Of a stretch of 64,000 nucleotides of DNA, positions 51,661 to 59,962 are shown in pieces (within the stretch, counting starts at the first letter, position 1; the number at the start of each line of letters is the position of its first letter). The stretch comes from JAWPMT01 sp965267435 (GTDB taxonomy: Bacteria > Bacteroidota > Bacteroidia > Cytophagales > Cyclobacteriaceae), in NCBI GenBank assembly GCA_965267435.1, contig OZ253960.1, forward strand, positions 1,426,001-1,490,000, given 5' to 3'. The notes beneath the pieces are model-generated. The model saw nothing but the letters and a program-made list of their open reading frames with translations, searched no databases and was not told the DNA's origin. Both the position numbers and the translations under genes were made by a program.

Positions 51661-52140
51661 TCAGCTCTTCACGTACTCAATCTTCCTTATCACCCATACG
51701 AACTTTGCGATCTTGGTTTCGACGATGGCTTCGTCACCGACTTCCTTTTTCAGCAGCGCTTGTGCCATGGGGGAGTCCATCGAGATGTAATCATTTTTGC
51801 CAATCAGCTCTTCATAGCCGACGATCCGCAGTCGCTTTTTCAGCTTCTTTTCAACATTTTCGATCTCCACCCAGGCGCCGAAATTGACGGTACCATCCAT
51901 ATGAGGGTGGTAGTCGATCACTTTGAAGTTGTCTATGCACTTCCTTAAGTACAGCAGGCGCTTGTCGATTTCTCTCAGTCGCTTTTTGTTGTAGTGGTAG
52001 TCCGCGTTTTCAGAGCGGTCTCCAAGGCTCGCTGCCCAGGCAACTTTGTTCGTGGTCTCCGGTCGCTCTACACGCCATAGATGGTCGTGCTCCTCTTTGA
52101 GGCGTTCCATTCCTTCCGGTGTGATCAGCTGTGATCTCAT
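51661..52140 (-). CDS. greB: Transcription elongation factor GreB-like
   Basis: A 159-residue GreA/GreB-family factor from the ATG at 52140; a GTG two codons earlier is possible. The N-terminal coiled coil has SLGDRSENADYHYNKKRLREIDKRL, with the acidic tip (D-x-x-E-N) that reaches the polymerase active site. The C-terminal FKBP-like domain includes GAWVEIENVEKK, DYISMDSPMAQALLKKEVGDEA and the end FVWVIRKIEYV. The longer basic C-domain favours GreB over GreA. It rescues backtracked RNA polymerase. A structured-RNA candidate is read away from it on the other strand. Confidence 0.93.
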   Translation of the reverse strand: MRSQLITPEGMERLKEEHDHLWRVERPETTNKVAWAASLGDRSENADYHYNKKRLREIDKRLLYLRKCIDNFKVIDYHPHMDGTVNFGAWVEIENVEKKLKKRLRIVGYEELIGKNDYISMDSPMAQALLKKEVGDEAIVETKIAKFVWVIRKIEYVKS

Positions 52141-52206
52141 TTGCACGCGAATATAGCCAACGGCTCTAGCTTTGTTGAAGGCAAGCGAAATAGAATGGGG
52201 GTTTTT

Positions 52207-52347
52207 GCGACAGGGATAGAGCCGGCATCCCTGCCTATGCTAACAGCCAGGTGCCATGGATCACCGGTGAAGACACCGGCCAAGCGACAGGTACTGGGAG
52301 GATGCCATCCCTGCCAGCAAGGCAGGATATAGGCGATAGCCCGACCC
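52207..52347 (+). ncRNA. Candidate structured RNA (Flavo-1-like layout)
   Basis: No protein gene fits this GC-rich stretch between two minus-strand genes. On the plus strand, GGCATCC (52224-52230) pairs with GGATGCC (52300-52306). CACCGG segments form an inner hairpin. CCTGCC (52310-52315) and GGCAGG (52321-52326) form another. It starts GCGACAGGGATAG and ends GCGATAGCCCGACCC, sequences I remember from a recurrent Bacteroidota intergenic element, possibly the Flavo-1 motif. The family link is from memory and unconfirmed. Confidence 0.5.
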
Positions 52348-52456
52348 CTGACAGAGATTAAAAGGATAGCCGCCAAGTTAGTGAGTAAGTCTGGCTTAAG
52401 CTCTCGTCAGGGGGTCGCCCAAAAGAAAACTCAAGGACTCCTCGAAATGGTCAGCA

Positions 52457-53575
52457 TCATTCGTACCTCTCCGCCATCTCGTAGGCCGCATCGAAAATGG
52501 CGTCTGTCGGCGGGATCTTCCAATCGCAGTTGACAAGGGTGATCATCGCCCAGGACTTCTGTGGAAGGATACCGATCCAGGACCGATATCCTGTATCTCC
52601 TCCAGAGTGCTCTATGCGAATGCCATCGTCCCCACGCCAGCTTGCGGGGCCCACAAACCAACTAAGAGCTACGCCTCGGACCTCATCAAACTCCCTCTGG
52701 CGAGTGGTGAGCAACGCATACGTGTCTTCATCGAAAATCTCTTCCCCCTCATAGGAGCCCTTGTTGAGGTAGGTGATGGCGTATTTCACCATGTCATCGA
52801 TATTCGAATTCAGCGTACTGGACGGGGCATGCTCCCGATTGTAAGGATAGACCTTACTGACTTTGATGGCCGGTCGCTTGACATGCGGGCTTGTCGCTAA
52901 CTCTTCAGCGACCTCTGGTTTGTAGAAAGTGCTATGCGACATACGAATGGGATCCATGATTTGCGTCTTCATGTAGTCCTCAAAAGACATGCCCGAGGCT
53001 TTAGCCAGGACATCGCCCAACACCTCAAACCCATTGTTCGAATACTTGAATTCCCCTCCCGGGGCGAAGTTGAGTCCCTTGTTCAACTGGCGGACGTAGT
53101 TTTCCAAAGCCATCTCATCGTACTTCGGCTTGCCCCAATTGTAATTGAGGACATCCGGGATACCCGCGCTATGCGTAACCAGGTGACGCACCGTAATGTC
53201 TTTGTACTTCGGATCCTTGAGCTCGAAGTAGGGGAGGTACTTGGTGACAGGATCGTCCAGGTTGAGCTTCCCCTCTGCCACCAGTTGAGCGATACCTGTT
53301 GCGACGAAAGTCTTGGAAATAGACGCCAGGTGGAAGATCGATTTCGTGGTGACCGGTTCCTGGGTGTCTATGTTCTTGACGCCGAAGCCCTTGGCATAGA
53401 GGACCTTGCCCTTGCTCACAATACCGACCGCAAAACCGGGGATCTTCGACCCTTCCATGTGCGCCATACAAAGCGAATCGAGGAGCGCCTCGTCCTTTGG
53501 ATCCAGTTCAACTTTTGCTTGTCCATGTATTTCCAATACAAGAAGCAATAGGGGCAGCAGGATGACTCGCCTCAT
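52457..53575 (-). CDS. Exported serine hydrolase (beta-lactamase/PBP-like)
   Basis: A 372-residue S12-type serine hydrolase. The signal peptide is MRRVILLPLLLLVLEIHGQ. The three active-site boxes are visible: Ser85-x-x-Lys88 (HLASISKTFVATG), Tyr-x-Asn (FKYSNNGFEVLGDV) and HSG (RIEHSGGDTGYRS). It resembles class C beta-lactamase and D-alanyl-D-alanine carboxypeptidase relatives; many such proteins are esterases or peptidases. The 310 nt between its 3' end and greB carry the candidate RNA. Monocistronic. Confidence 0.9.
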   Translation of the reverse strand: MRRVILLPLLLLVLEIHGQAKVELDPKDEALLDSLCMAHMEGSKIPGFAVGIVSKGKVLYAKGFGVKNIDTQEPVTTKSIFHLASISKTFVATGIAQLVAEGKLNLDDPVTKYLPYFELKDPKYKDITVRHLVTHSAGIPDVLNYNWGKPKYDEMALENYVRQLNKGLNFAPGGEFKYSNNGFEVLGDVLAKASGMSFEDYMKTQIMDPIRMSHSTFYKPEVAEELATSPHVKRPAIKVSKVYPYNREHAPSSTLNSNIDDMVKYAITYLNKGSYEGEEIFDEDTYALLTTRQREFDEVRGVALSWFVGPASWRGDDGIRIEHSGGDTGYRSWIGILPQKSWAMITLVNCDWKIPPTDAIFDAAYEMAERYE

Positions 53576-53758
53576 TCTCTGTTCGGGTTTAGATGGCCTG
53601 CAATTAACCCATTTTTTCCGGTAAACGATTCAAATCAAGAGGAAGCCTTGCTAGTTTGGACTCCGAAGAGGTAGGGCGCGTGCTTGATAGGTGTTCTTTG
53701 CTCGCCGGAAGAGGCTTCTACCACCACCTTACTTCATTCTTTTGACCAATGAATCGCT

Positions 53759-54817
53759 ATGAATAAATACCACATAGCCACGGTGCCCGGCGACGGCATC
53801 GGACAAGAAGTCATACCGGCTTCAGTCAAGGTACTGGAAGCGGTTGCCGCCAAATGTGGGTTTGCCCTGAGCTTCTCGTACTACGATTACTCCTGTGAGC
53901 ATTACAAGAACCACGGCAGGATGATGCCTGATGATGGCCTGGATCGCTTGAGAGATAGTGATAGCATCTTCTTAGGCGCCGTGGGATATCCGGGAGTGCC
54001 CGATCATGTCTCCCTTTGGGGACTGCTGATCCCCATCAGGAGGACCTTCCAGCAATATGTCAACCTCCGGCCTGTCCGATTACTGAAAGGCATTGACTCT
54101 CCTCTAAAGAAACCAGGGAATATCGACTTCTACATTGTGAGGGAGAATAATGAGGGGGAATACTCATCAGTAGGCGGCAGGATGTACGAGGGAACGGATC
54201 AGGAACTGGTGGTTCAGGAAAGCCTCTTCACCAGGAAAGGCGTGGACCGCGTGATGCTATTTGCCTTCGAACTGGCAAATAGCAGACGCAAAAAAGTGAC
54301 CAGCGCCACCAAATCCAATGGCATCGTGCATACCATGCCGTACTGGGATGAGAGATTTCGGAGTATTGGCAAGAACTATCCACAGATAGCACAAGATCAA
54401 TTTCACATTGACATACTTGCAGCCCATTTTGTCCAGCATCCTGATTGGTTCGATGTGGTCGTGGCGAGCAACCTGTTTGGAGACATCCTATCGGATCTGG
54501 GTCCCGCAGTGGTGGGCGGTATGGGGATCGCTCCCGGTGCCAATATCAATCCCGAAAAACACTTTCCCAGCATGTTTGAGCCTGTTCACGGGAGTGCCCC
54601 AGACATTGCCGGAAAGAACATCGCCAATCCAATTGGGTGTATCTGGACAGCGGTCATGATGCTGGAGCATTTGGGTGAGATAGAAGCAGCTCAACTCGTA
54701 TTGGACGCCATTGAAGCTACCACCGAAGAAGGGGAGGTGCGTACGGCTGATTTGGGTGGAAAAGCCTCGACACAGGACATGACCTCAGCCATTATTGAGA
54801 GGATAAAGACGAGATAG
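53759..54817 (+). CDS. Tartrate/isopropylmalate-type dehydrogenase
   Basis: A 352-residue NAD-dependent beta-hydroxyacid oxidative decarboxylase of the isocitrate/isopropylmalate dehydrogenase family. The start HIATVPGDGIGQEVIPAS is typical. Substrate-site residues appear in IRRTFQQYVNLRPVRLL and RENNEGEYS. The metal site is VVVASNLFGDILSDLG, and the NAD site is FEPVHGSAPDIAGKNIANP. The GAVGYPGVPDHVSLWGLLIPIRR segment fits the tartrate dehydrogenase/D-malate dehydrogenase branch (TtuC/DmlA) rather than LeuB. No leuCD neighbours, which supports a catabolic role. Confidence 0.9.
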   Translation: MNKYHIATVPGDGIGQEVIPASVKVLEAVAAKCGFALSFSYYDYSCEHYKNHGRMMPDDGLDRLRDSDSIFLGAVGYPGVPDHVSLWGLLIPIRRTFQQYVNLRPVRLLKGIDSPLKKPGNIDFYIVRENNEGEYSSVGGRMYEGTDQELVVQESLFTRKGVDRVMLFAFELANSRRKKVTSATKSNGIVHTMPYWDERFRSIGKNYPQIAQDQFHIDILAAHFVQHPDWFDVVVASNLFGDILSDLGPAVVGGMGIAPGANINPEKHFPSMFEPVHGSAPDIAGKNIANPIGCIWTAVMMLEHLGEIEAAQLVLDAIEATTEEGEVRTADLGGKASTQDMTSAIIERIKTR

Positions 54818-54882
54818 GTCCAAGGTTTATTGGGGGTGGCACAACTCCTTGCCCATTTGATCAACCCTTATTTCCAACAATG

Positions 54883-54926
54883 TTCTACGTTAAGGAAACA
54901 AATAATTAACTTCTACGTTCAGGAAA
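54883..54926. promoter_or_regulatory. Direct repeat upstream of padR (2)
   Basis: TTCTACGTTAAGGAAA (54883-54898) and TTCTACGTTCAGGAAA (54911-54926) differ at one position and are spaced 28 nt apart. The second ends 16 nt before the padR ATG. They could be a tandem binding site, probably for the PadR itself. Confidence 0.55.
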
Positions 54927-54942
54927 GAAATGAGGAACGAAC

Positions 54943-55263
54943 ATGAAGAAGAACTACCTCGGGGAATTTGAAGAATTAATCATGCTGACCATTGGTGTGT
55001 TGGGAGACGACGCCTATGGGATCAGCATCAAGGATGAGATGCTTGCAAAGACCAAGAAAAAACCCAGTATTGGCGCTTTGCATACCGCTCTCCAAAGACT
55101 TGAAAGAAAAGGAATGATCGCATCATGGGAGGGAGGAGCCACCCAAGAAAGAGGTGGGCGCAAAAAGCGCTACTATAAATTGACGGCTTCCGGCTTGGAA
55201 ACACTTCGAGCCGCCCATGAGATCAGAAACGAGTTATTTGATCTGATAGTAAAACCAACCTGA
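54943..55263 (+). CDS. PadR-family transcriptional regulator (2)
   Basis: A 106-residue PadR winged-helix protein (LGEFEELIMLTIGVLGDDAYG, IGALHTALQRLERKGMIASWE, RGGRKKRYYKLTASGLETL). It is closely related to the first PadR of the window. It is followed 1 nt later by its permease, so they are translationally coupled. A 16-bp direct repeat lies just upstream, unlike the inverted repeat at the first copy, so the two regulators may use different sites. Confidence 0.93.
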   Translation: MKKNYLGEFEELIMLTIGVLGDDAYGISIKDEMLAKTKKKPSIGALHTALQRLERKGMIASWEGGATQERGGRKKRYYKLTASGLETLRAAHEIRNELFDLIVKPT

Positions 55264-55264
55264 C

Positions 55265-57847
55265 ATGGAGCGATTAAAGAAATTCTGTTACGGCATTATT
55301 GAAAGAATCTCTCCGGAAATAGCCGAAAATGTGAAAGGGGATCTCGAGGAAGCCTACAATCGCTCTTTGAAAAAGCATAGTAAACAAAAAGCTGCCGTCC
55401 ACTTCTTCCTCGAATTCATTACTTGTCTTAAGCTAGCTATCAACCTGGATATTTTTCGAGGTTGGGATATACATATTGCAGCTTCCTACAGGTACTTGAT
55501 GAAACACAAAAGTTACTTCGCCATAAATGTTTTTGGTCTTTCTGTCAGCCTCGGTTGTGGCCTGCTAATATTCTTCTTCATCCTCAACGAGACCTCTTAT
55601 GATCAATTTCATACCCATGGTTCCTCGCTGTACCGCATTACCAATGTCTATACCAGCGGTTCTACCACTCACTATGCCAACACCTCCCCAGGGATGATTG
55701 ATGGAATTCGGGAGGCCCTCCCGGAAGTCAAAATGGCTACGAGGATGCGCTATGCCCTGAGGGTATTGCTTGCAAATGGCGAAAAGAGCTTTTATGAGGA
55801 CCGGGCTTTCTATGCCGACTCCATGATGCTGCAAGTACTCAGTTATGATCTTTTGGAGGGTGACCCGCTGACTGCCTTGGACCACCCCAACACCGTGGTC
55901 ATCACCGAAGAAATGGCCATGAAATATTTTGGAACACCAAGACCTATGGGTGAATTCCTGACGTTAAATGGCGGAAGAACACTACAAGTTACGGGCATAT
56001 TAGCACCCATCCCCAAAAACTCGCACCTTCAGTTCGACTGTCTCATCTCTTTTTCATCCTACGATCTACCGGCAGGTTATGTACCTCTAACGAGCTGGAC
56101 ATGGGCAGGATTTCTCACTTACATCGTGGTGGAACCCCATGCCGACGTCAGTCATCTCAAGACCAAGCTCGACGATCTGGTGGCAGAGCATGTATCGCAG
56201 ATCACCAGCGCGCTAACGATCGAGACATTTATTCAGCCCGTAAGTGACGTTTATCTGGGCTCCAGTGGTGTCGTCGATGATCTGGATAGCAACATAAGAG
56301 TCGGGAATCCCTTTACCATTTATTCACTCGGCGTGGTCGCTGTCCTCATCTTGTTGATCGGTGGATTCAACTTCATGAACCTGACGACGGCCACCTTTAT
56401 GAACAGAGGAAAAGAAATGGGTGTCCGCAAGGTGATGGGAGCCAATAGAAAATCACTGATACTTCGACTGCTTTCCGATACCGTACTCATTTGCCTTGTT
56501 TCTATCATCCTTGCCTTCCTATGGGCCTATACGGGCTATTCTTTCCTCAAGGGATATCTGGGTTGGGATTTTGTAGTGGATGTGTCTGATATCCTTCTTT
56601 ATCTGCCCATTATTTTTGTGATCACGATAGTACTCGGCATTATATCGGGTTTATATCCTTCCGTACAGCTGGCAAAATTCAATACCGTACAATCCCTCAA
56701 AGGTCAATTAACCCGAGGACGAGGTATGGCCTCAGGTATTCGGGCAAGCCTGGTGGTGGTCCAATTCTGCATTTCCGTGGGTTTGATTGTGGCCACGGTT
56801 GTGATCCATTCGCAAATCAATTTCATAAGAGACAAAGCCCTTGGTTTTGACAAGGAAAACATAGTAACCATGAAGCTCTCCACGGAAGACATGGCTCGCT
56901 ATTACAACAACTTTAAAGAAAGGCTTCTGCAAAGTCCTCATGTGCTTCAGGTAAGTCAAAGTGAACGACTCATAGGAGAGCCATGGCCGAACAACGGCAT
57001 TTACATGCAGGGACGAGACCAGATGGAACTCATGTCGGGCAATATGATCGGATATGATTTCATGCAAACCTTCGGTTTGAAGCTAAAAGAGGGGCGCATG
57101 TTTTCACGAGAGTTTCCGAGAGATTCTGCGCATTCCTTGATTCTCAATGAGCGGGCTGTGAAGCTATTGGGAATTGAGGATCCCATTGGAAAAACTGCAC
57201 GGTTTCGCGGGAGAGAAGACCGAACAATCGTGGGCGTGGTCGAAGATTTTAACTTCTCCACGCTACATGAAGAAATCAGCCCCTTGGGGCTGATCATGCC
57301 CAATGTAGATATCGAACACGTCTCTGTGCGGGTGACACCAGGGAACATGCGGGAAAAATTTGAAGCAATTCAGGATGCTTGGGACGAGGTGTCCGTGGGT
57401 ACGCCCCTGGGACAGCGATTCATGGATGATCACCTTAACTCCCTTTATACAAACGAAGATCGCCTGTCGAGCCTGATTTCCGGTTTTTCCATAACGGCCG
57501 TCTTATTGGCGTGCCTGGGAATTTTTGGGCTCATTTCCTACTCCGTCAACAGGCGCCTGAAAGAAATTGGCATTCGCAAAACTCTGGGCGCCACTGTTTG
57601 GTCCATCCTATTATTGCTTTCCCGCCAGTACATCATCCTGATTGGAGTTTCTTCAGTCATAGCCTATCCGCTTGTGCACCAGGTACTGGACAGGTGGCTT
57701 GAAAATTTCGCCTATCAGATCCAAATGAGTCCGGTATACTTTATATCAGCCACCCTTATGCTTTTGGTGCTGAGCCTGGTGACAATAAGCGGAAAAGCCA
57801 TCAAGGCGGCCGTGACCAACCCCGTGAAAGTTTTAAGGACCGAGTAG
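55265..57847 (+). CDS. FtsX/MacB-type ABC permease with prefix domain (2)
   Basis: An 860-residue paralogue of the first permease. It has a prefix domain (SPEIAENVKGDLEEAYNRSL), TM1 (FAINVFGLSVSLGCGLLIFF), a MacB-like domain, FtsX block one (AVLILLIGGFNFMNLTTA, RGKEMGVRKVMGAN), a second MacB-like domain and FtsX block two (ITAVLLACLGIFGLISYSV, RRLKEIGIRKTLGA). An ATP-binding partner is not encoded nearby. It likely forms a dimeric permease or an efflux complex with an unlinked ATPase. It starts 1 nt after padR (2). Confidence 0.92.
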   Translation: MERLKKFCYGIIERISPEIAENVKGDLEEAYNRSLKKHSKQKAAVHFFLEFITCLKLAINLDIFRGWDIHIAASYRYLMKHKSYFAINVFGLSVSLGCGLLIFFFILNETSYDQFHTHGSSLYRITNVYTSGSTTHYANTSPGMIDGIREALPEVKMATRMRYALRVLLANGEKSFYEDRAFYADSMMLQVLSYDLLEGDPLTALDHPNTVVITEEMAMKYFGTPRPMGEFLTLNGGRTLQVTGILAPIPKNSHLQFDCLISFSSYDLPAGYVPLTSWTWAGFLTYIVVEPHADVSHLKTKLDDLVAEHVSQITSALTIETFIQPVSDVYLGSSGVVDDLDSNIRVGNPFTIYSLGVVAVLILLIGGFNFMNLTTATFMNRGKEMGVRKVMGANRKSLILRLLSDTVLICLVSIILAFLWAYTGYSFLKGYLGWDFVVDVSDILLYLPIIFVITIVLGIISGLYPSVQLAKFNTVQSLKGQLTRGRGMASGIRASLVVVQFCISVGLIVATVVIHSQINFIRDKALGFDKENIVTMKLSTEDMARYYNNFKERLLQSPHVLQVSQSERLIGEPWPNNGIYMQGRDQMELMSGNMIGYDFMQTFGLKLKEGRMFSREFPRDSAHSLILNERAVKLLGIEDPIGKTARFRGREDRTIVGVVEDFNFSTLHEEISPLGLIMPNVDIEHVSVRVTPGNMREKFEAIQDAWDEVSVGTPLGQRFMDDHLNSLYTNEDRLSSLISGFSITAVLLACLGIFGLISYSVNRRLKEIGIRKTLGATVWSILLLLSRQYIILIGVSSVIAYPLVHQVLDRWLENFAYQIQMSPVYFISATLMLLVLSLVTISGKAIKAAVTNPVKVLRTE

Positions 57848-58196
57848 CCAAGCATAAGAAAGACTCATCGTCAAGACATCACTAACAGCGCGTGCCTGGC
57901 AAGGCTGGTCTGATGATATCGAAAGACTTCCGCCTGATTTCACAGGATCAGACGATGGTCAAGGCCAGTTTGACATGTGCATGGGCCGAGCGTCTGGATG
58001 AATACGGCTTTGGACCTTAACGTTGTCCCATAACATCGAGCCTCCTTCCCGATACTGCGCATCGCACGAGGGAAGACACCTACGAGGGTGAGTCATACGG
58101 AAATTCTACCTTGTGCTACCCTAGATCGCATGGCGGATTTATGGTACTTCTTCAATAAATTCAATACATTCCGGTATCTGGAAGTAACTTAACTCC
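57848..58196. other. Intergenic region, no gene called
   Basis: No family is recognisable. A 35-codon frame (57913-58020) starts with ATG and has protein-like codons but no known motif; it could be a gene relic. No clear promoter or terminator was found. Confidence 0.45.
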
Positions 58197-58769
58197 ATGC
58201 TGACCTTCGATTTCTTATTGCGGCTGATCATTAACCTCGCGACGATAATCATCCTGATCCGCTACATCTATTTGCCCACCTACAAAAAGTGGGACAATCT
58301 CTTCCCATTTGCACTGCTCAATTTCCTGGTCTTTCTATTGTCATCCATCATTTTCAAAACCAATGTGTTTTCTTCCACGATGGCTGGTTTTGGAAGCTTA
58401 GGTCTATTGGCGGCATTTACACTACTAAGGTTTCGAACAAGGACCATTTCCCTCAAGGACATGACCTACTTGTTCGTAGTCCTCACTTTAGGTGTGATCA
58501 ATGCCATTATGAGCACCAGCAAATGGGAGATTGGCGGAATCAATGCCTTGATTCTGATTGCTGTCTATGTGGCCGATGGCAACAAACTGATCAAAAATCA
58601 GCAATCCAAGCTCATTAAGTTCAATGACATCACCTACATAAAACCACAGGATCATGACAAATTGATTGAGCAACTCATCGCCCTCACAGGACTCAACATC
58701 CAGAAGATCGACATCGAGAGCATCAACTCCCGGAAGAACATGGTCGTTGTGAGGATCTACTACCTCTGA
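58197..58769 (+). CDS. DUF4956 membrane protein
   Basis: A 190-residue protein with about four membrane helices in the first 120 residues (LLRLIINLATIIILIRYIYL, AGFGSLGLLAAFTLLRFRT, MTYLFVVLTLGVINAIMS, GGINALILIAVYV). The soluble C-terminal part is about 70 residues (KLIEQLIALTGLNIQKIDIESI). The LLRFRTRTISLKDMTYLF stretch is the DUF4956 signature. Family function is unknown; members often lie next to CotH-kinase and VTC-type polyphosphate-polymerase genes. Here a CotH-like gene follows 32 nt later, but no VTC gene is present. Confidence 0.85.
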   Translation: MLTFDFLLRLIINLATIIILIRYIYLPTYKKWDNLFPFALLNFLVFLLSSIIFKTNVFSSTMAGFGSLGLLAAFTLLRFRTRTISLKDMTYLFVVLTLGVINAIMSTSKWEIGGINALILIAVYVADGNKLIKNQQSKLIKFNDITYIKPQDHDKLIEQLIALTGLNIQKIDIESINSRKNMVVVRIYYL

Positions 58770-58801
58770 TCCCATCGCCCTAACCCCAAAAACTCCTGAT
58801 C

Positions 58802-59854
58802 ATGAAGATACTGACATTACTCTGTTGCCTTTACCTGCTCATCCATTGCAGTTATGGCCAGGCCCCAGCTTCCGACCTCTTCGCATCCCAGGAGCCATTG
58901 GAAATCAAATTGGACTTTTCGTTTAGAGCCTTTGTAAAGGAAACCAATGATTCCACCTACATCGACAATACATTGTACTATCGGTCGGGCGACGACCCCT
59001 GGGACTCTATCGCCGTGAGACTGCGAAGGCGTGGGGGCTGGAGGCTCCAGAACTGCTTCTTTCCACCTGTCAAGGTGCGGATTAAGAAAAAGGATAGAAA
59101 AGGGACGCTTTTTGCCAAGCATAAGAATCTTAAGCTTGTTCTGCCCTGTCATAAATCAAAAGACGCGGACGCCCTCATCATCAGAGAGTACCTATGCTAC
59201 AAGATCTATGAGGAAATATCTCCCTACAGCTTCCAGACCAGGCTGACACCTCTGACAGTAGTAGATCATAGAGCGAAGAAGGATGAGGAATATCAAGTTT
59301 TAGCCTTTTTGATTGAAGACGACAAACGAGTGGCCGAGCGAAATAGCGCCAAAATACAGAAGGAAAGTGTGATACACCCGGCAAGGTTGCATGACACGAC
59401 GGCCGTGAGGCATGCGTTTTTCCAATACATGATTGCGAATATGGACTGGTCCACCACCTACCAGCACAATAGCAAAATAATGCGGACGGACAAACCCTTG
59501 AGATATATTCCCTTGTGCTATGACTTCGACCAGGCTGGTTTTGTGGACTCACGCTATACCGTTCTTAATCCCGAGTTTGAGCAAGCCACGGTCAATCCCC
59601 TTAATGAAAGAGAGCATAGACGACAAAGAATATACAGAGGCTTTTGCAGGGATAATGATGCCTTGATGTTCCATGTGCGAGATGAGTACTTAGCAATTGA
59701 GAACAAGGTCTACGAGATCATCGACGCACAAGAAGGCGCCATGAAGCCACCTGAGTACAAAAGCTTATTGCGCTTCATGGACGATTTCTATGACGTGCTC
59801 AAAGACGATAAACAGTTTAACTGGAATATCTTGAAAAACTGCAGGACGAAGTGA
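58802..59854 (+). CDS. CotH-like kinase family protein, exported
   Basis: A 350-residue protein with a signal peptide (MKILTLLCCLYLLIHCSYGQ; a Cys could allow lipidation). The CotH-type fold is suggested by LRRRGGWRLQNC near 79, KNLKLVLPCHK near 120 and the IPLCYDFDQAGFVDSRY segment, whose DFD is the place of the conserved metal/catalytic aspartates in CotH (Bacillus CotH phosphorylates spore-coat proteins). FFQYMIANMDWSTTYQHNSK is the other conserved block. It is paired with DUF4956. Enzyme activity is not certain for this divergent member. Confidence 0.7.
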   Translation: MKILTLLCCLYLLIHCSYGQAPASDLFASQEPLEIKLDFSFRAFVKETNDSTYIDNTLYYRSGDDPWDSIAVRLRRRGGWRLQNCFFPPVKVRIKKKDRKGTLFAKHKNLKLVLPCHKSKDADALIIREYLCYKIYEEISPYSFQTRLTPLTVVDHRAKKDEEYQVLAFLIEDDKRVAERNSAKIQKESVIHPARLHDTTAVRHAFFQYMIANMDWSTTYQHNSKIMRTDKPLRYIPLCYDFDQAGFVDSRYTVLNPEFEQATVNPLNEREHRRQRIYRGFCRDNDALMFHVRDEYLAIENKVYEIIDAQEGAMKPPEYKSLLRFMDDFYDVLKDDKQFNWNILKNCRTK

Positions 59855-59962
59855 AGGGGATATGCGCACACATCTCTGCCTCCCGATCGTCTTGTAGCGA
59901 CAATAATTGTGTATAATCGAGCTTATGTAGCTTAAGCTATCTCAACTTTAAACCAACAGTCC

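Noticed and set aside
57913..58020. A 35-codon ATG frame after the second permease
   Set aside because: Codons look protein-like but no family, spacing or signal supports expression; kept only as a possible relic.
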